Origin: Pristionchus mayeri
Lineage: Eukaryota; Nematoda; Chromadorea; Rhabditida; Neodiplogasteridae
Direction: 5' to 3'
Length of the DNA stretch: 64,000 bases
Assembly (NCBI GenBank): GCA_036245805.1
Contig: BTRK01000004.1
Coordinates: 26,831,541-26,895,540, forward strand
Each line of letters begins with the position of its first letter. The first letter of the stretch is position 1. Below are positions 1-11,238 of this stretch, one piece after another. The position numbers were made by a program, and so were the translations under genes. The notes under the pieces are model-generated. The model did not search any database, was not told the origin of the DNA, and worked only from the letters and a program-made list of their open reading frames with translations.

Positions 1-571
1 GCCGTATTCCGTTTAGACATCCCTAGTACACCTCTCACCGCAATCTTACGGTGTTTCTCCCACAACGCCTTGACATCTTTCGAATTAGACATTGTGAATG
101 CCATTACTGCAGTCAATCGATCCTGAGGGAGATAAATCATTTCCCCTTCCTTTTCTTCCTTGACTTACCCTTTGACACAGTGCCACATCTGACGGAAGAC
201 CCTTGAAGGTCACTTTGATCGTCTCTCTTCCTTTCGGTTTCAATAGGAAGTAGACGGGTCGAATACGGTAGTATTCGGCGGAGGTTGATTTCATCTGAGA
301 ATACGGTATCTCTCGATTGGAGATGGTTGATATACCTTGAACATGATTGTCGACTGGCCATTGTTGTGCACTTCCACGTCTTTCGATTGTCTGTAGTTAG
401 CAGCAGCGAATAGCAACTGGAATGAAGAATGACGGAATACTTAGAGAGACAGATTGGACTCACAGTTTCAGGAGTGAATGTAATGTGAGTAGATGAAGTG
501 GCACTGAATGGTTTCGATCGGGAGATACTCCCACCTCCCGATCGAGAAACAACCGGGGCTTGGGAAGACAT
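1..571 (-). CDS. MSP-domain (major sperm protein-like) protein, cut by the window start
   Basis: Four exons read on the minus strand: 464-571, 336-416, 169-294 and 1-122 (runs off the edge). All three visible introns have GT..AG ends and phase 0 joins. The protein starts MSSQAPVV, has a short Ser-rich leader, then the MSP immunoglobulin-like fold: a 'HNNGQSTIMFKMKST' segment followed by 'EYYRIRPVYF' and 'KVTFKGLPSD', hallmark stretches of nematode MSP-domain proteins (known family knowledge). MSP-domain proteins polymerise to drive amoeboid sperm movement or act as small cytos/sperm proteins; which subtype this is cannot be told. The leader makes it longer than classical MSPs, so a sperm-specific or MSP-domain-containing relative is likelier than a core MSP. 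The start codon is the first Met with no upstream in-frame extension seen. Confidence 0.85.
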
Positions 572-1400
572 AATAGAGGAATGAATTGAAGGGGGGTCTC
601 TCGAGACAATCCGCAGGTGTTTTTCTTCTTGTAACTCGAGGTATTTCTATAATTGTTAATCCCTCCACATCACAACAGCGGAACGTAGAATGGAATTAAA
701 GTGCATTTGGTTATGTAATCATCGCCAAATCTTTATCAGGAATTCAACAGGGGATACGACGAGTGTGGATGGTGATGGAAGGATACTGTAGGCGGAGATG
801 GAATAATAAAGTAGCATGATAGGTTCTTCTCGTTTCCGTCATCATGATATTTTTTTAAATATTTACTATGATACTTTACGCTGTGTGTAGCTTGTGGTTC
901 GAACCGGTTCATTTAGAAAGGATTTTTGGTGCCGTATCACATATTTTCAACAAAAAACAGTAAGGCCCAAAAAAATTCTCAAGATGTCTTATTACATCAC
1001 CATGTTCACATTGTGTTTTTAGAAATATCGTGTTTTTGATGAGCTTTCAGAACCAACGAAAACGTTGACTGAAAATATGGGAATGAAAATACATCAGATT
1101 GCGATAAACAAATTCACTGTGTTTAGTGACGACCAGTGAATTTACACGTGGATCTCATGGTCGTTTTAACCGTTTATTGACTTGTTCTCGTTGTATTTTC
1201 TTCAGTACAAGCTTTGCATGCGACCTCATTCTGCGTCTTTTATAGTCCATGTCTACTTGTTAGAATTATTTAGATACGCGCTTAATTCTAAGCTAAAGTT
1301 GAGCATCCACATGGAACCTGTTCTAGTCGCCGCCCCTTTCCTCTCTGTTTCTCTATTCCTATCCACGTAGTGCATTTGTCGGATCATTGTCAAAGTTGCG
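572..1400. other. Divergent intergenic region between the MSP-domain gene and COPG
   Basis: The two flanking genes point away from each other, so this 0.8 kb should hold both promoters. I see AT-rich sequence and no convincing exon, repeat or RNA gene. Confidence 0.5.
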
Positions 1401-4400
1401 ATGGATTCTATATCAGATATGAAGCGTGAAAAGAAGGATGAAGAGTCTGGGGGAAACCCATATGCTAAGCTGGACGTCACTGCTGTTCTCCAGGAGGTAA
1501 GAATTAAGATTGTTTGTATTATTTTAAACTTTTTTTAGTGCCGAGCTTTCAACGAGACTCCAATCAATGCCCGAAAGTGCTCCATCATCCTTACCAAGCT
1601 GTTTCATCTTGTCCAGCAGGTAACAATCGTTTTTCATTTTTTTACACTTGAGCCTGCATCCAGGTGGAGTATTTGATTTGTAAAAAAAAAGTCAGGCATC
1701 ATGAAAATCAGCAGATAGTTGCTTCAATGTGATTCCAAATCATGCAATTTGGCTGCGTCTCTAAAAAATTCTACTAGCTACTGACTGTTAGCTGTCGGAT
1801 GACGTTACATTGTTAAGTTCATTTTAGATGAGATTAAATGGTCTCGGATTATGTATTTCTTCAGGGTGACAACATTGGTCGCACGGAGGCTACAGAGGCC
1901 TTCTTCGGGGTGACTAAGCTGTGGCAGAGCAAGGATGCTACCCTCCGTAGACTCGTCTATTTGGCAGTCAAGGTATGTAAAACTGATCAATTAAAAAAAA
2001 ATACTTATGTTGTTTCTTGTTATTACTAGTACTATTTAGGTTCTCTCGACGATCTCGGACGACGTGATCATCGTGACTTCATCGCTGACGAAGGACATGA
2101 CAGGGAAGGAGGATGCATATCGTGCCCCTGCCATACGCGCCCTCTGTCTCATCACTGATGCTGCCATGCTTCAGACTATCGAAAGATACATGAAACAGGT
2201 ACTCATTCATCTCCATACTTGTCCAAGCCACGTCATGCGCCTCACCCCACTAGTGCGGCACTGTGGACACCTCTCATCCCCCTCCCCCACCCTCTTGATT
2301 GCAGGCGATCGTGGATCGAAACCCTGCTGTTTCATCCGCCGCCCTCGTGTCTTCCATCCATCTCATGAAGAAGGCTGGAGATGTCAGTCCTTCTTCTTAT
2401 CTTTTCAGTTTGATACTTTTTAATGAAGACGCATTAGTTTTGTTGGTGGATCCGTAGTAGTGTTCTCATTGCTTAGGTGGTTCGTCGCTGGGCGAATGAA
2501 GTGCAGGAGGCAGCCTCTGCTGATGGACACATGGTGCAGCTGCATGCACTCGCACTTCTCTACCAGATCAGGTGAGGGGAGAGGGAGGGAAGATGCACAA
2601 TCCCAACTCGAGGGACACTCAGTATCATTGAGTTGATTGCAGGTCCAGCGATCGTCTGGCAGTGAACAAATTGGTGCAGAAGTTCGCCAAGGGAGGAATG
2701 AGGTGAATACACCCTTCCTCACCCCTCCGATAACCACAACTCTTGCAGATCTCCCTTCGCCCTCTGCTATCTCATTCGAATCGCCAAGCAGCTGATCGAG
2801 GAGGACGACCAGTATGTACACTTATACTTCTGTCGGATTTCCTTGGTATTTCCCTTGACAATGGGATGGTATTGCAGGGCAGACAGTGCCTTCTTCCAGT
2901 TCATCGATTCATGCTTGAGACACAAGAGTGAGATGGTCAGTCCCTCCCCTCCTCCCCCTCCTCACTCCCTCTCTGCAGGTAGTGTACGAGGCAGCCTCTG
3001 CCATCGTCTCCCTCCCCAACACTTCCCCCTCCGAGTTGGCTCCTGCCATCTCCGTCCTCCAACTCTTCTGCTCCTCCCCCAAACCAGCACTCAGATTCGC
3101 CGCTGTTAGAACACTCAACAAGGCTAGCATCTTCCTTCTATTTTCTTGATATTTCTAATGCATTCAATTTTCCCTTCTATCTCTTAAATAGTGGGTGGAA
3201 GTAGAAAGAGTGCGAGGGTGGTTGTTACTCAGGTGTCGGTGAAGCACCCGCAGGCAGTAACCTCGTGCAACGTGGATTTGGAGAAGCTGATCACCGACTC
3301 GAACAGGTACTCATTCCCATTCGATTGGAGTGTAGTGGATGGATCAGATCGATCGCCACTCTGGCCATCACCACTCTACTCAAGACTGGAGCAGAGAGCA
3401 GTGTAGAGAGACTGATGAAGCAGATCTCTTCCTTCGTCAGTGAGATCTCCGATGAATTCAAGGTAAGGCAGTCTAATGAAAAGGGAGGGGAATGGATGAG
3501 ATGCAGATCGTAGTGGTGGAGGCCATCCGTGCACTCATCGCTCGTTATCCCCGCAAGCACACGGTGATGCTACCCTTCCTGGCCAATATGCTCAGGTACC
3601 ACTCCACCCCCTCCCCCCACTCAGTGTCTCATCCTTCAATTCAGGAACGACGGTGGATTCGAGTACAAGAGGGAGATAGTGGACACTCTCATTGCCATCG
3701 TTGAGGAGAATCCCGATGCCAGACTTGCTGGTGCACATAGTTTATTATTATTCGTGTGATTATTATTCCCTGTCGATATCTTGGTAGTTACTTGTCTCCT
3801 TGCAGGTCTTGCCCAGCTCTGCGAGTTCATCGAGGACTGCGAGCATCCTGCACTGGCCACGAAGGTGAGAGAGCGAGGGAGTGATTCATCCCTCCTAACC
3901 CTCTTCCCTCCCTGTAGGTGCTCCATCTGCTTGGTCGCGAGGCTCCTAAGACTGCCAATCCCCACGCGTACATCAGATTCGTGTACAACAGAGTCATTCT
4001 CGAAACCACCCAGGTATTCCACTCACTTGGATTTGGTTTCATGGGGGTTGTGAATGCCGAAAGTAGATCCAAAATGGCATAATGTATAGAAAATAGAAAT
4101 GGATTGACGTATCGGTCTCTGATTGTGAGGTGCGTGCAGCAGCAGTGTCTGCCCTGGCGAAGATCGGTGCCCAGTGTCCCCAACTGAGACCATCCATCGA
4201 AGGACTACTTAAGAACTGCCTACTCGATTCAGAGGATGAGGTAAGGGTGACACCTTCCATCCTGGGGACACTCATTGATTGAAGGTGCGTGATCGGGCGA
4301 CCTTCTACCTCTCCGTACTCGACATGAGTCCCGCCATAGTGAACAGTCTGGTGTTGGACACTCTCCAGGTAGGCAACCAATGGAGGAGAGAATCCTCTCC

Positions 4401-7121
4401 CTAGTTGATATGAAGGGGGTGGATTGCAGTCTGCCCCTGCTGCACTGGAGAGAGCAGCTGCAGAGTATGTGCAGGACGAGGAGGCCCATTCCAGCAAGTT
4501 CGATCTCAAGGTGAACAGAGGGGGGGGGGGGTGGAGAGGAAGAAGAGTGTCTCAGTCGGTTCCCGTGTGTTCTGCCCCGTCTGCGAAGAAGGCGAAGACT
4601 CTGCTGGCTGAGGAAGTGGCTCCCCTCAAGGAGAAGAAGACGGCTGCCAATGCAACTGCTGCCGGTACAGATTCAGCCCAGTCTTCTGTTTCGGCGTTCA
4701 AAATATGCTCCCCGATATTAACTTTAAGTTTTTTTTAGAAATTTTTGCGCTTACGGAGCTCCATATTTCCGACTTTTCCCTACCTCGTTTTCCCACACTA
4801 GGTCAGGCGAGAACCAAAAATCAAACCATCTGCCTTAGGAACACTTTCTCACTGTGTGAAATGAAAATAATAGTGCCATTTTGCACTATTTGTTTGACCT
4901 GCATCAATTTATTTCGAATTAAATTAGGGTAACCGTCAGATAAAAGGGTATTTTCAGCTGCGGAGAGGCTGTCTCAGTTGGAGGGACTCACGAATGGCCT
5001 CGGCCCTCTCTTCAAGAGCACCCTCCCCGTCCCCCTGACTGACAATGTGAACGAATACACGGTGCAGTGCTCGAAACACATCTTTGCCAAGCATGTCCTG
5101 CTGGAGGTGAGGTTAACAGAGAGGGAAATAGAGAGGAAGAATGAATCGAACTGTCGTCTTTCCAGTTCGAGGTCAAGAACACTCTGAACGACCAATTGCT
5201 GGAGCAAGTGAATATCTCGTTGGAAGATGCAGAGGTGCGTGCCCATTCTTGTCTCCTTCCAGTCAATAATGTGGTATTGCAGGGCGAGTGGTCTGCTGCC
5301 CGTCAACGTCCCATCGCCCGTCTTCCGTATGGAGAACCCGCTTCCATCTTCGTCCTTCTGCCATTCCCTGAATCAGGAGCAGTGCAGGGGGTACTCAGCG
5401 CCACTCTCAACTTCAAGGTGAGGAAGGAGGAAGTGGAGGGGAGGGGGAGAAGTTGCCTTACAGGTGAAAGATGTGGATCCATCGACTGGAGAACCCGAAT
5501 CGGACGACACTTACGACGACTCGTATGTGGTTAGTTGCCTTCGTTATTCCTACTTCTCCGTTCTTGAATTCTATCCGTTTCCTTCCCGAATAGGAGGGCA
5601 GGAGTGGGATGAGTCTTATTTCAGCTAGAGGAGCTGGAGTTGCGCGTGAGTGACTCGGTGCAGCCGCTGGCGAAGGCTTCCTTCGGCCCAGCTTGGAATG
5701 CACTCGAGGAGGGAGGAACAGTGGAGGAGACTTATGCACTCGCAAGTGTCACCTCCATCCATGAAGCAATCAAGAAGGTAGGAGACAACATGGCCACTAT
5801 CACTGTTTGCAGCAACAACTTCCCGGGTTTTGTATAGCTCTTCATACAAGTTTAGGGTTCCAATTTCCTCAAACCCTGCCGGTTTTGTGGCTGAAATAGT
5901 GGGAACCCTCGCGGGTTTTGAGACTCAGCAGCAATGCCTGCCCACATATGGGTAGGAGGGAGGAGGAGAGGAGTAGATACATGGCAGGTGTGCGGTCTAC
6001 TCGGATTGGCTCCCTGCGAGAGATCGGATATCGTGCCAGAGGGAAGGAACAGACACGTCGTCATGATGAGTGGAGTATTCAGGTTAGTTATTCCAAACTA
6101 TTGGGTTGAATATTCATTTAGAGCACCTTTTATGAACAAATGTTAAATTAGTTTTTCTAGGAACTTTTGCGTATTTCAATGTGGTTCTCTTTGAGGGGAG
6201 GATACGAAGTGTTGGCGAAGGCCAATGTGGCCATCGATCCCAGTGATAACTCGATCGGCCTCAATCTGCTCATCAGGTGAGCAATAGGGTGGATCAGTTA
6301 GAATTGTCGATATGAAGGTTTGGAACGTTGAGCCTTTGATAGATTGGGAGGGTGCGGCGCTAAAAAAGGAAATAAATCTTTAAAAAAGTGGAATAAAAAA
6401 ATCGAATGTATTTTCTCGAACGCGAAATGGTTTTCTTGTTCTTATTAAAGTTACCCAACAAGGGCGAAATTGACCCATTATTTTTTGTCCTCCATCAAAT
6501 AGCCGATGGTTGAATTAGTATAGAACGAATATACAAAAATGCTAAAAATCAATAATAGCCTCAAGGGAAAGCCGGAAATGATCAGCGTAATCCCGCGCTC
6601 TCTCACTTTTGCATACTCTCTCGTACACGCAACGGGATCAGGGTGAGATCAGGGTTTCGTCCTTGTTGGGTAACTTTAATCAAACTTTTACTGTCAATTA
6701 AAAAACTATGTAAAGTGACCAGAGATGAAAAAGCATGGTCATCCCATCGTGAGAAACCGTGGCCTAGTGGTCTAAGGCGCTGTAATTTACATACCTATGG
6801 TAGGGTGGGTTCGAGTCCCGGCCTCTGCAGTGACCTTTGCCAAGCTCGTACAATTTTTTGCCTACTGTTGGGTACTTCCCCCGAAGCTTGGCAAAGGTGA
6901 CTGTAGAGGTTGGGATTCGAACCCCATACCTTAGGATCCACCATATTATTGATCCTATGGTAGGTTTGACCATGGGATTTTCATCTGTGAAAGTGACCCT
7001 TATAATTATACTCATTCTGAAACTCTTCTTAATCATTTTTAACAAATCAACTATTTTATTTGCTTTCCTCAGATGTGCCGAACCGATAATCTCTGAACTC
7101 CTCGTGACAGCCATCGAATGA
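1401..7121 (+). CDS. copg-1: Coatomer subunit gamma (COPI coat)
   Basis: Gamma-COP forms part of the F-subcomplex of the COPI coat that buds retrograde Golgi-to-ER vesicles. I assemble about 28 exons: 1401-1496, 1539-1619, 1865-1972, 2040-2198, 2305-2382, 2477-2571, 2643-2702, 2749-2811, 2878-2935, 2979-3122, 3233-3306, 3348-3462, 3507-3595, 3645-3730, 3806-3864, 3918-4013, 4130-4240, 4285-4368, 4430-4510, 4556-4664, 4958-5106, 5166-5234, 5283-5417, 5464-5529, 5625-5777, 5988-6082, 6196-6276, 7073-7121. The N-terminus ([16 protein letters not shown]) and '[17 protein letters not shown]' match the family closely; the HEAT-repeat trunk is followed by a Lys/Ala linker (from about 4556) and the C-terminal appendage domain (about 4958 on, '[13 protein letters not shown]'). 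Length is normal. The join after 3122 appears to use a GC donor. The long last intron (6277-7072) carries two mobile elements. The stop TGA is at 7119-7121. Confidence 0.95.
6449..6675. mobile_element. TTAA-flanked MITE, copy 1 (in COPG last intron)
   Basis: A 227-bp element flanked on both sides by TTAA (6445-6448 and 6676-6679). Termini are inverted: AGTTACCCAACAAGG at the left and its complement at the right. A second copy at 56149-56374 shares the interior almost throughout. A TTAA target duplication is typical of piggyBac and Kolobok elements (known). There is no coding capacity, so it is a non-autonomous derivative. Confidence 0.85.
6755..6940. repeat. Foldback element built from tRNA-like promoter modules
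   Basis: The left half reads like a tRNA gene: A-box TGGCCTAGTGGTCTAAGG near 6770 and B-box GGTTCGAGTCC near 6819, but its 5' and 3' acceptor arms do not pair, so I do not call a functional tRNA. The right half (about 6880-6930) is the inverted counterpart of the B-box side (GGTTCGAATCC on the minus strand, plus the flank containing CTTTGCCAAGCT). The two halves can fold back on each other. This looks like an inverted pair of tRNA-derived (SINE-like) sequences lodged in the COPG intron. Confidence 0.6.
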
Positions 7122-9050
7122 GAGTGAGGGGAGGAGAGGGCAGTATGAATATTTATTCATTGTTCATCCATATTTATATTTATCACACTGGTTCTCACTC
7201 GTTTTTCTTCATTCGAATTCTTCTTTCTTGTAATCCATTTCCATTTGTATTCATCATTCGTCGATTTGTAATACACAACAGATATGTTTCTGGAGTACTG
7301 TAGATGTTAATATGTATATGCAGAATACATTTTCTATTATCATTTACCAAGCCTTAAGACTCGATTGTTCTAGCGAATAGTTGCATTCTTCCATCGTGAG
7401 GGAACGGTGTGAGGGATGGGATTGGTTGGATTGGATAGGAAGGGGAGAGAGAGAAGTGTCATCTATCCACTTGAGTCTATGGGGATCTCCATCTTAGGAG
7501 GGAATGGATGACTCATTCAAGAGGGATCACTATCAACCAGTTCTCTCTTTCCCCCTGTCCTCCATTTACCCCTCTCGTTTCTCAGAGAAGACTCGATTGC
7601 GTGCTCCGATAAACTGTATGGTACAAATGTAAACTATCTTCTACGCTCTCTCCCTTCGTAGTGGTTGTCTTTCCAAGAGTATCTCAATCAGCCTTGTTCT
7701 ATTTGTTTCGTTTGTTCATTTTACTAACCGCAAGCTTCCTAACTGCCTATAATAATTCGTTTTATGTGTAAGTGATATATCAGTATATTCCAAGCTATTA
7801 AATTAGGGGAGTTTGGTCACTGACCACGGGTTATTATTTTTCTACTTGTTATCGTTGTCTCACTTCGGCACAGCATTGCTATTTCTGTTACCATTCATTT
7901 CCCTTGACAACATCTGTCCTGTCCCAATTCCTCCCTTTTCACTCTTCTTTGTTCATCTCCTAACTCCTTGTCTCTTCTCTAAGATCTTGTTGAGTTGACT
8001 CACTGTGCAAGAACGTTGATCCACTTCTTTTATCATTTTGTCTCTCATTTCTCCGACCACCGTTGAGCACTCAAAACAGTGCAATGTGTGTCTCGTCCCT
8101 TCTCTTCTCTCACTGAGTAAACGATAGACGGATGGTCACTCTACCGTGCGAACATTCTCACTTCACTCTTTTAGTCATTACACAACAATTATGCTAGAGT
8201 GCCAACTGTCAATCTCTGACTCCGTGACGTCTCTTATCCGCATTCTCATCTTTTCTCTGGCCGATTTATTGTCCTTCTCATTCCTCTAAATCATGTGAGA
8301 AGACTGCAGATCACTCCGAATCCCCTTCTTTTTATCCAACTTTGTCATAGTTAAGTGGGTTGGATAGCAGCTGTTTCTCAATTGAAATGGAGGAGGTTCC
8401 ACTAGATGGGAGATGCACAATGCATCGTGGACTGAACAGCGGGATCTATCAATCCACTGATTCTGCTCTATCTCTTCTGGCTAAAAGTTTTAATTTCTCT
8501 GTCATTTGATCTGTTTTCGATGGTGGGATCTCGTTTTGATCTACCACCTCTTCCCATCCCCGTCTTCTCTTCCTTCCCTATTCTCTCTCCTATCACTCGA
8601 TCGATACTCGTCCCTCCATTCCCTCATTCCTCCTTCGATTACTCTCTCTCTCCTCTCACAAGCTCGAGTCAGTTCATCAAGGGCAACAATAAATCATACG
8701 TGTTCATTTCCTTCTATCATTACAATTAGTGGTTCATCCTAACTGGAAATATCGTCGTTGTTATCTGCCATATTTTGCCGATTATCAATTGAAGTAGGCC
8801 CTCGCCAGGAATGACTCATTCGTGTTTTCTCTTTCTCCGATACAGTCCTAATCTGTTTTGCTCGATCGAATCAGGGAGGGCGACCCTCTCTCCTTCTGTG
8901 AATACTGTCTGTGAGAGTTAGCGAACTGCGCCCTCTTCTCCCTCCCCCATCCAATTTCCTTTCTCGAACCTCCGAATTCATTCGACTCGAGATTACTGTT
9001 TCATCTCTTTCATTGTATTTCTCTCGTGTGATGGTGAGTATCTATCAGGA
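7122..9050. other. Intergenic DNA between COPG and the TTR-like gene
   Basis: About 1.9 kb, rich in pyrimidines. It should hold the COPG 3' UTR at the left and the promoter of the next gene at the right. Short open frames here are biased by CT-rich runs and show no domain or splice pattern I trust. Confidence 0.45.
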
Positions 9051-9820
9051 ATGATCTCCTCCTTCCCTCTCTCCTTCTCTCTGCTTCTCTTCTCTTCCCT
9101 CCTCAATCTCTCTCAGGCTGGTCATGGTTGTGTCTGGATAGTGGGAAAGGTCCTCTGCGAGAAGGATCAGACCAAGAGCACCAATGTAGAGGTATGCTGC
9201 GGTAGTATAGTGGGGAGTGGAGTACGGTAGTGATCAATAATTGTCAGATCCGTGTGCTCGATCGAGACTCAGTGTTCCCCTTCTCCTTCATCGACCCCGA
9301 TGATCTGATGGGGTGAGTGCCATGTGAAGGCTTCCACTCTTCAACAATAGAAAGAGAACTATCGAGAGTAGATGTTGAATGTTGATTCCCCTTCTATTGG
9401 TGTGATTGCAGAGTGACATTCTCTAACGAAGAGGGACGATTCTCATTGGACGGATGTGCAGATGACTTCGATTGGCTCCCTGGAGTACGTTCCTCCCTTT
9501 TGTTTCTTTCTTTTGTGAATGTTCTGATTAGGGCAATGACGAGTATTCATTCGAACTCAGATAAGCATGAATTGAAGGTGCCGAATGTGCCCGAACCGTA
9601 CATCAAGATTCGCCACTACTGCAATAAGGAGAAGGGAGAGACCATCGAACTGCCCGAGTTCAATGTGAGTAGAGAAGAGAGAGAGGGGGAGGGGGGGGGG
9701 TCTACCTAATGCATCGCCACGCAGGTCTTCACCCCTAACACGTACGATCTCGGGACGATCATTCTGGACACTCAGAAGAGCGTCGCTCCCCCTTCCAGAG
9801 ACAAGAAGACGAACATCTAA
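9051..9820 (+). CDS. Transthyretin-like (TTR-52 family) secreted protein
   Basis: Five exons: 9051-9191, 9248-9312, 9412-9484, 9578-9664, 9725-9820, all with consistent phase. The start at 9051 gives a clean signal peptide (MISSFPLSFSLLLFSSLL followed by polar residues and cleavage near the Ala-Gly). The body shows the family order: 'VGKVLCEKDQTKSTNVE' (first strands), 'DPDDLMG', 'EEGRFSLDGCADDF', then 'PEPYIKIRHYCN' with the paired cysteines, 'TIELPEF', and a short tail. TTR-like proteins are a large, nematode-expanded family of small secreted beta-sandwich proteins (known); some bridge phosphatidylserine to engulfment receptors, but no specific role is inferable here. An upstream ATG at 9031 is followed at once by a donor-like GTGAGT and is not needed. 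The exon-4 start uses AAG|GTG; this junction is inferred from frame and family fit. Confidence 0.9.
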
Positions 9821-11238
9821 GGGAGAGAAGGTTACGGTATTCCTCGAGTGATGACCCCACTAGAGATTGATTCATATTGTACATTGTGTAAGGTGTAAGT
9901 ACTATCTGCATATCTGATGTTGCTCTTCAGTTTCCGATCACTGATATTATCTACCGTATTGGTTCTCCTCTCTTCTTAATCCCATTCACATCCTACTCCT
10001 CCCCTCTCCTTTTCCTATTTCACTCTTGCTATATCCTCTCAATATCCCTCCTAAACTGTCACTAAGTTCACTCCTTTTCCTTTCCCTTCAAGTTATTCTC
10101 CATTCGTACATGTATTCGAATTCGCGCGAATGGATAACCTCTTGTGACCTCTTCGTCTTCCCATTAACACTTAATATGAGTACGTTGCTAACTTGTCTCT
10201 ATTCAGTCAGAAGGTGCTAATCATCGTGTGCTTGCTTCGTATGCCACTGTCGTTGGTGATAAAGAGTAATGGAGAAGTTACACGAGATTTCTACTGGTTG
10301 CAATCCATGAAACACGCTATCTATTCTGCAACACATCTATTTATTTGAAAGATTCATTGGCAAAGATGCACGAATACCGTCCTGGAAGCACTACCTAGTT
10401 TACCATAATCGGTTGAAATTTTTGAGGTATTTGCCTTCCTTCTCGGAATTATTTACGTGTTGGCATGTTCCACCTGATACAAACAGATGTACCGCATAAC
10501 AATAATTTAATTATATATCGGGGATCCGAAATAACATCCGATGAGTAAGCGACATGCAAGTCTAATAGAGTTTCATACTAGTGATGATTCCCCCAGGTAA
10601 ATATTTTTTTTTATGTTAGGGGAGAAAGGATTGTAGATCACGAGAAGTGGTAGTTCTTGGAGCGAGAGCATCATTGTAGAGAGTCTTACTAGACTGCACT
10701 CTTCCCCTAGGGCTCCCCCTCTCTGCATTCTCTCGTCTCTTTCCCTCTCTGCACTCTCTCTTCCCTTCACACTCTCTCATTCTTCCCCCATGTCTTCCTT
10801 TTCCCATCGGATTTCCAGACCACACTCTTACTCTTCTCCTTTTTACATCTGTTTCCATCGAATTACTCGTCGATTGTCTATTAATCGGATGATTGGGAAG
10901 GACGAGATTGAAGGGGAGGGATAGTAGATCACTCACTCCTCTCCCTCTCCCCTCTATCGACCTTCTTCCTCTCCCTCATTGAAACATCCCTCCTCCCCTC
11001 CGTCCCTTTCCTCTTCGCGTACTCTTACTGTTTGTTCTTCTACTTTGTCATTTCTTCCTTTTCACTATTATTGTTGTAATTTTTTCGTGTGAGATCGGAG
11101 TTCATCAGTCACTTTCATTATTCATTCAGTACACAGAACGGGGATAGAAAAGGGGTGTTCAATTACCAGTCGTTCCTTTTCTTCTCCCGTCACTTCTCAT
11201 TCACTCTCAACTTCCTCCGATCGATAATCATCTACAGT
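9821..11238. other. Intergenic DNA upstream of PAPS synthase
   Basis: About 1.4 kb without a supported exon. CT-rich blocks (around 10690-11000) create open frames on both strands that lack any recognisable motif. The final part probably holds the promoter and 5' UTR of the next gene. Confidence 0.45.

Noticed and set aside
6755..6835. A functional plus-strand tRNA gene in the COPG intron
   Set aside because: A- and B-boxes are good, but the 5' and 3' acceptor strands do not pair and the anticodon arm is not convincing.
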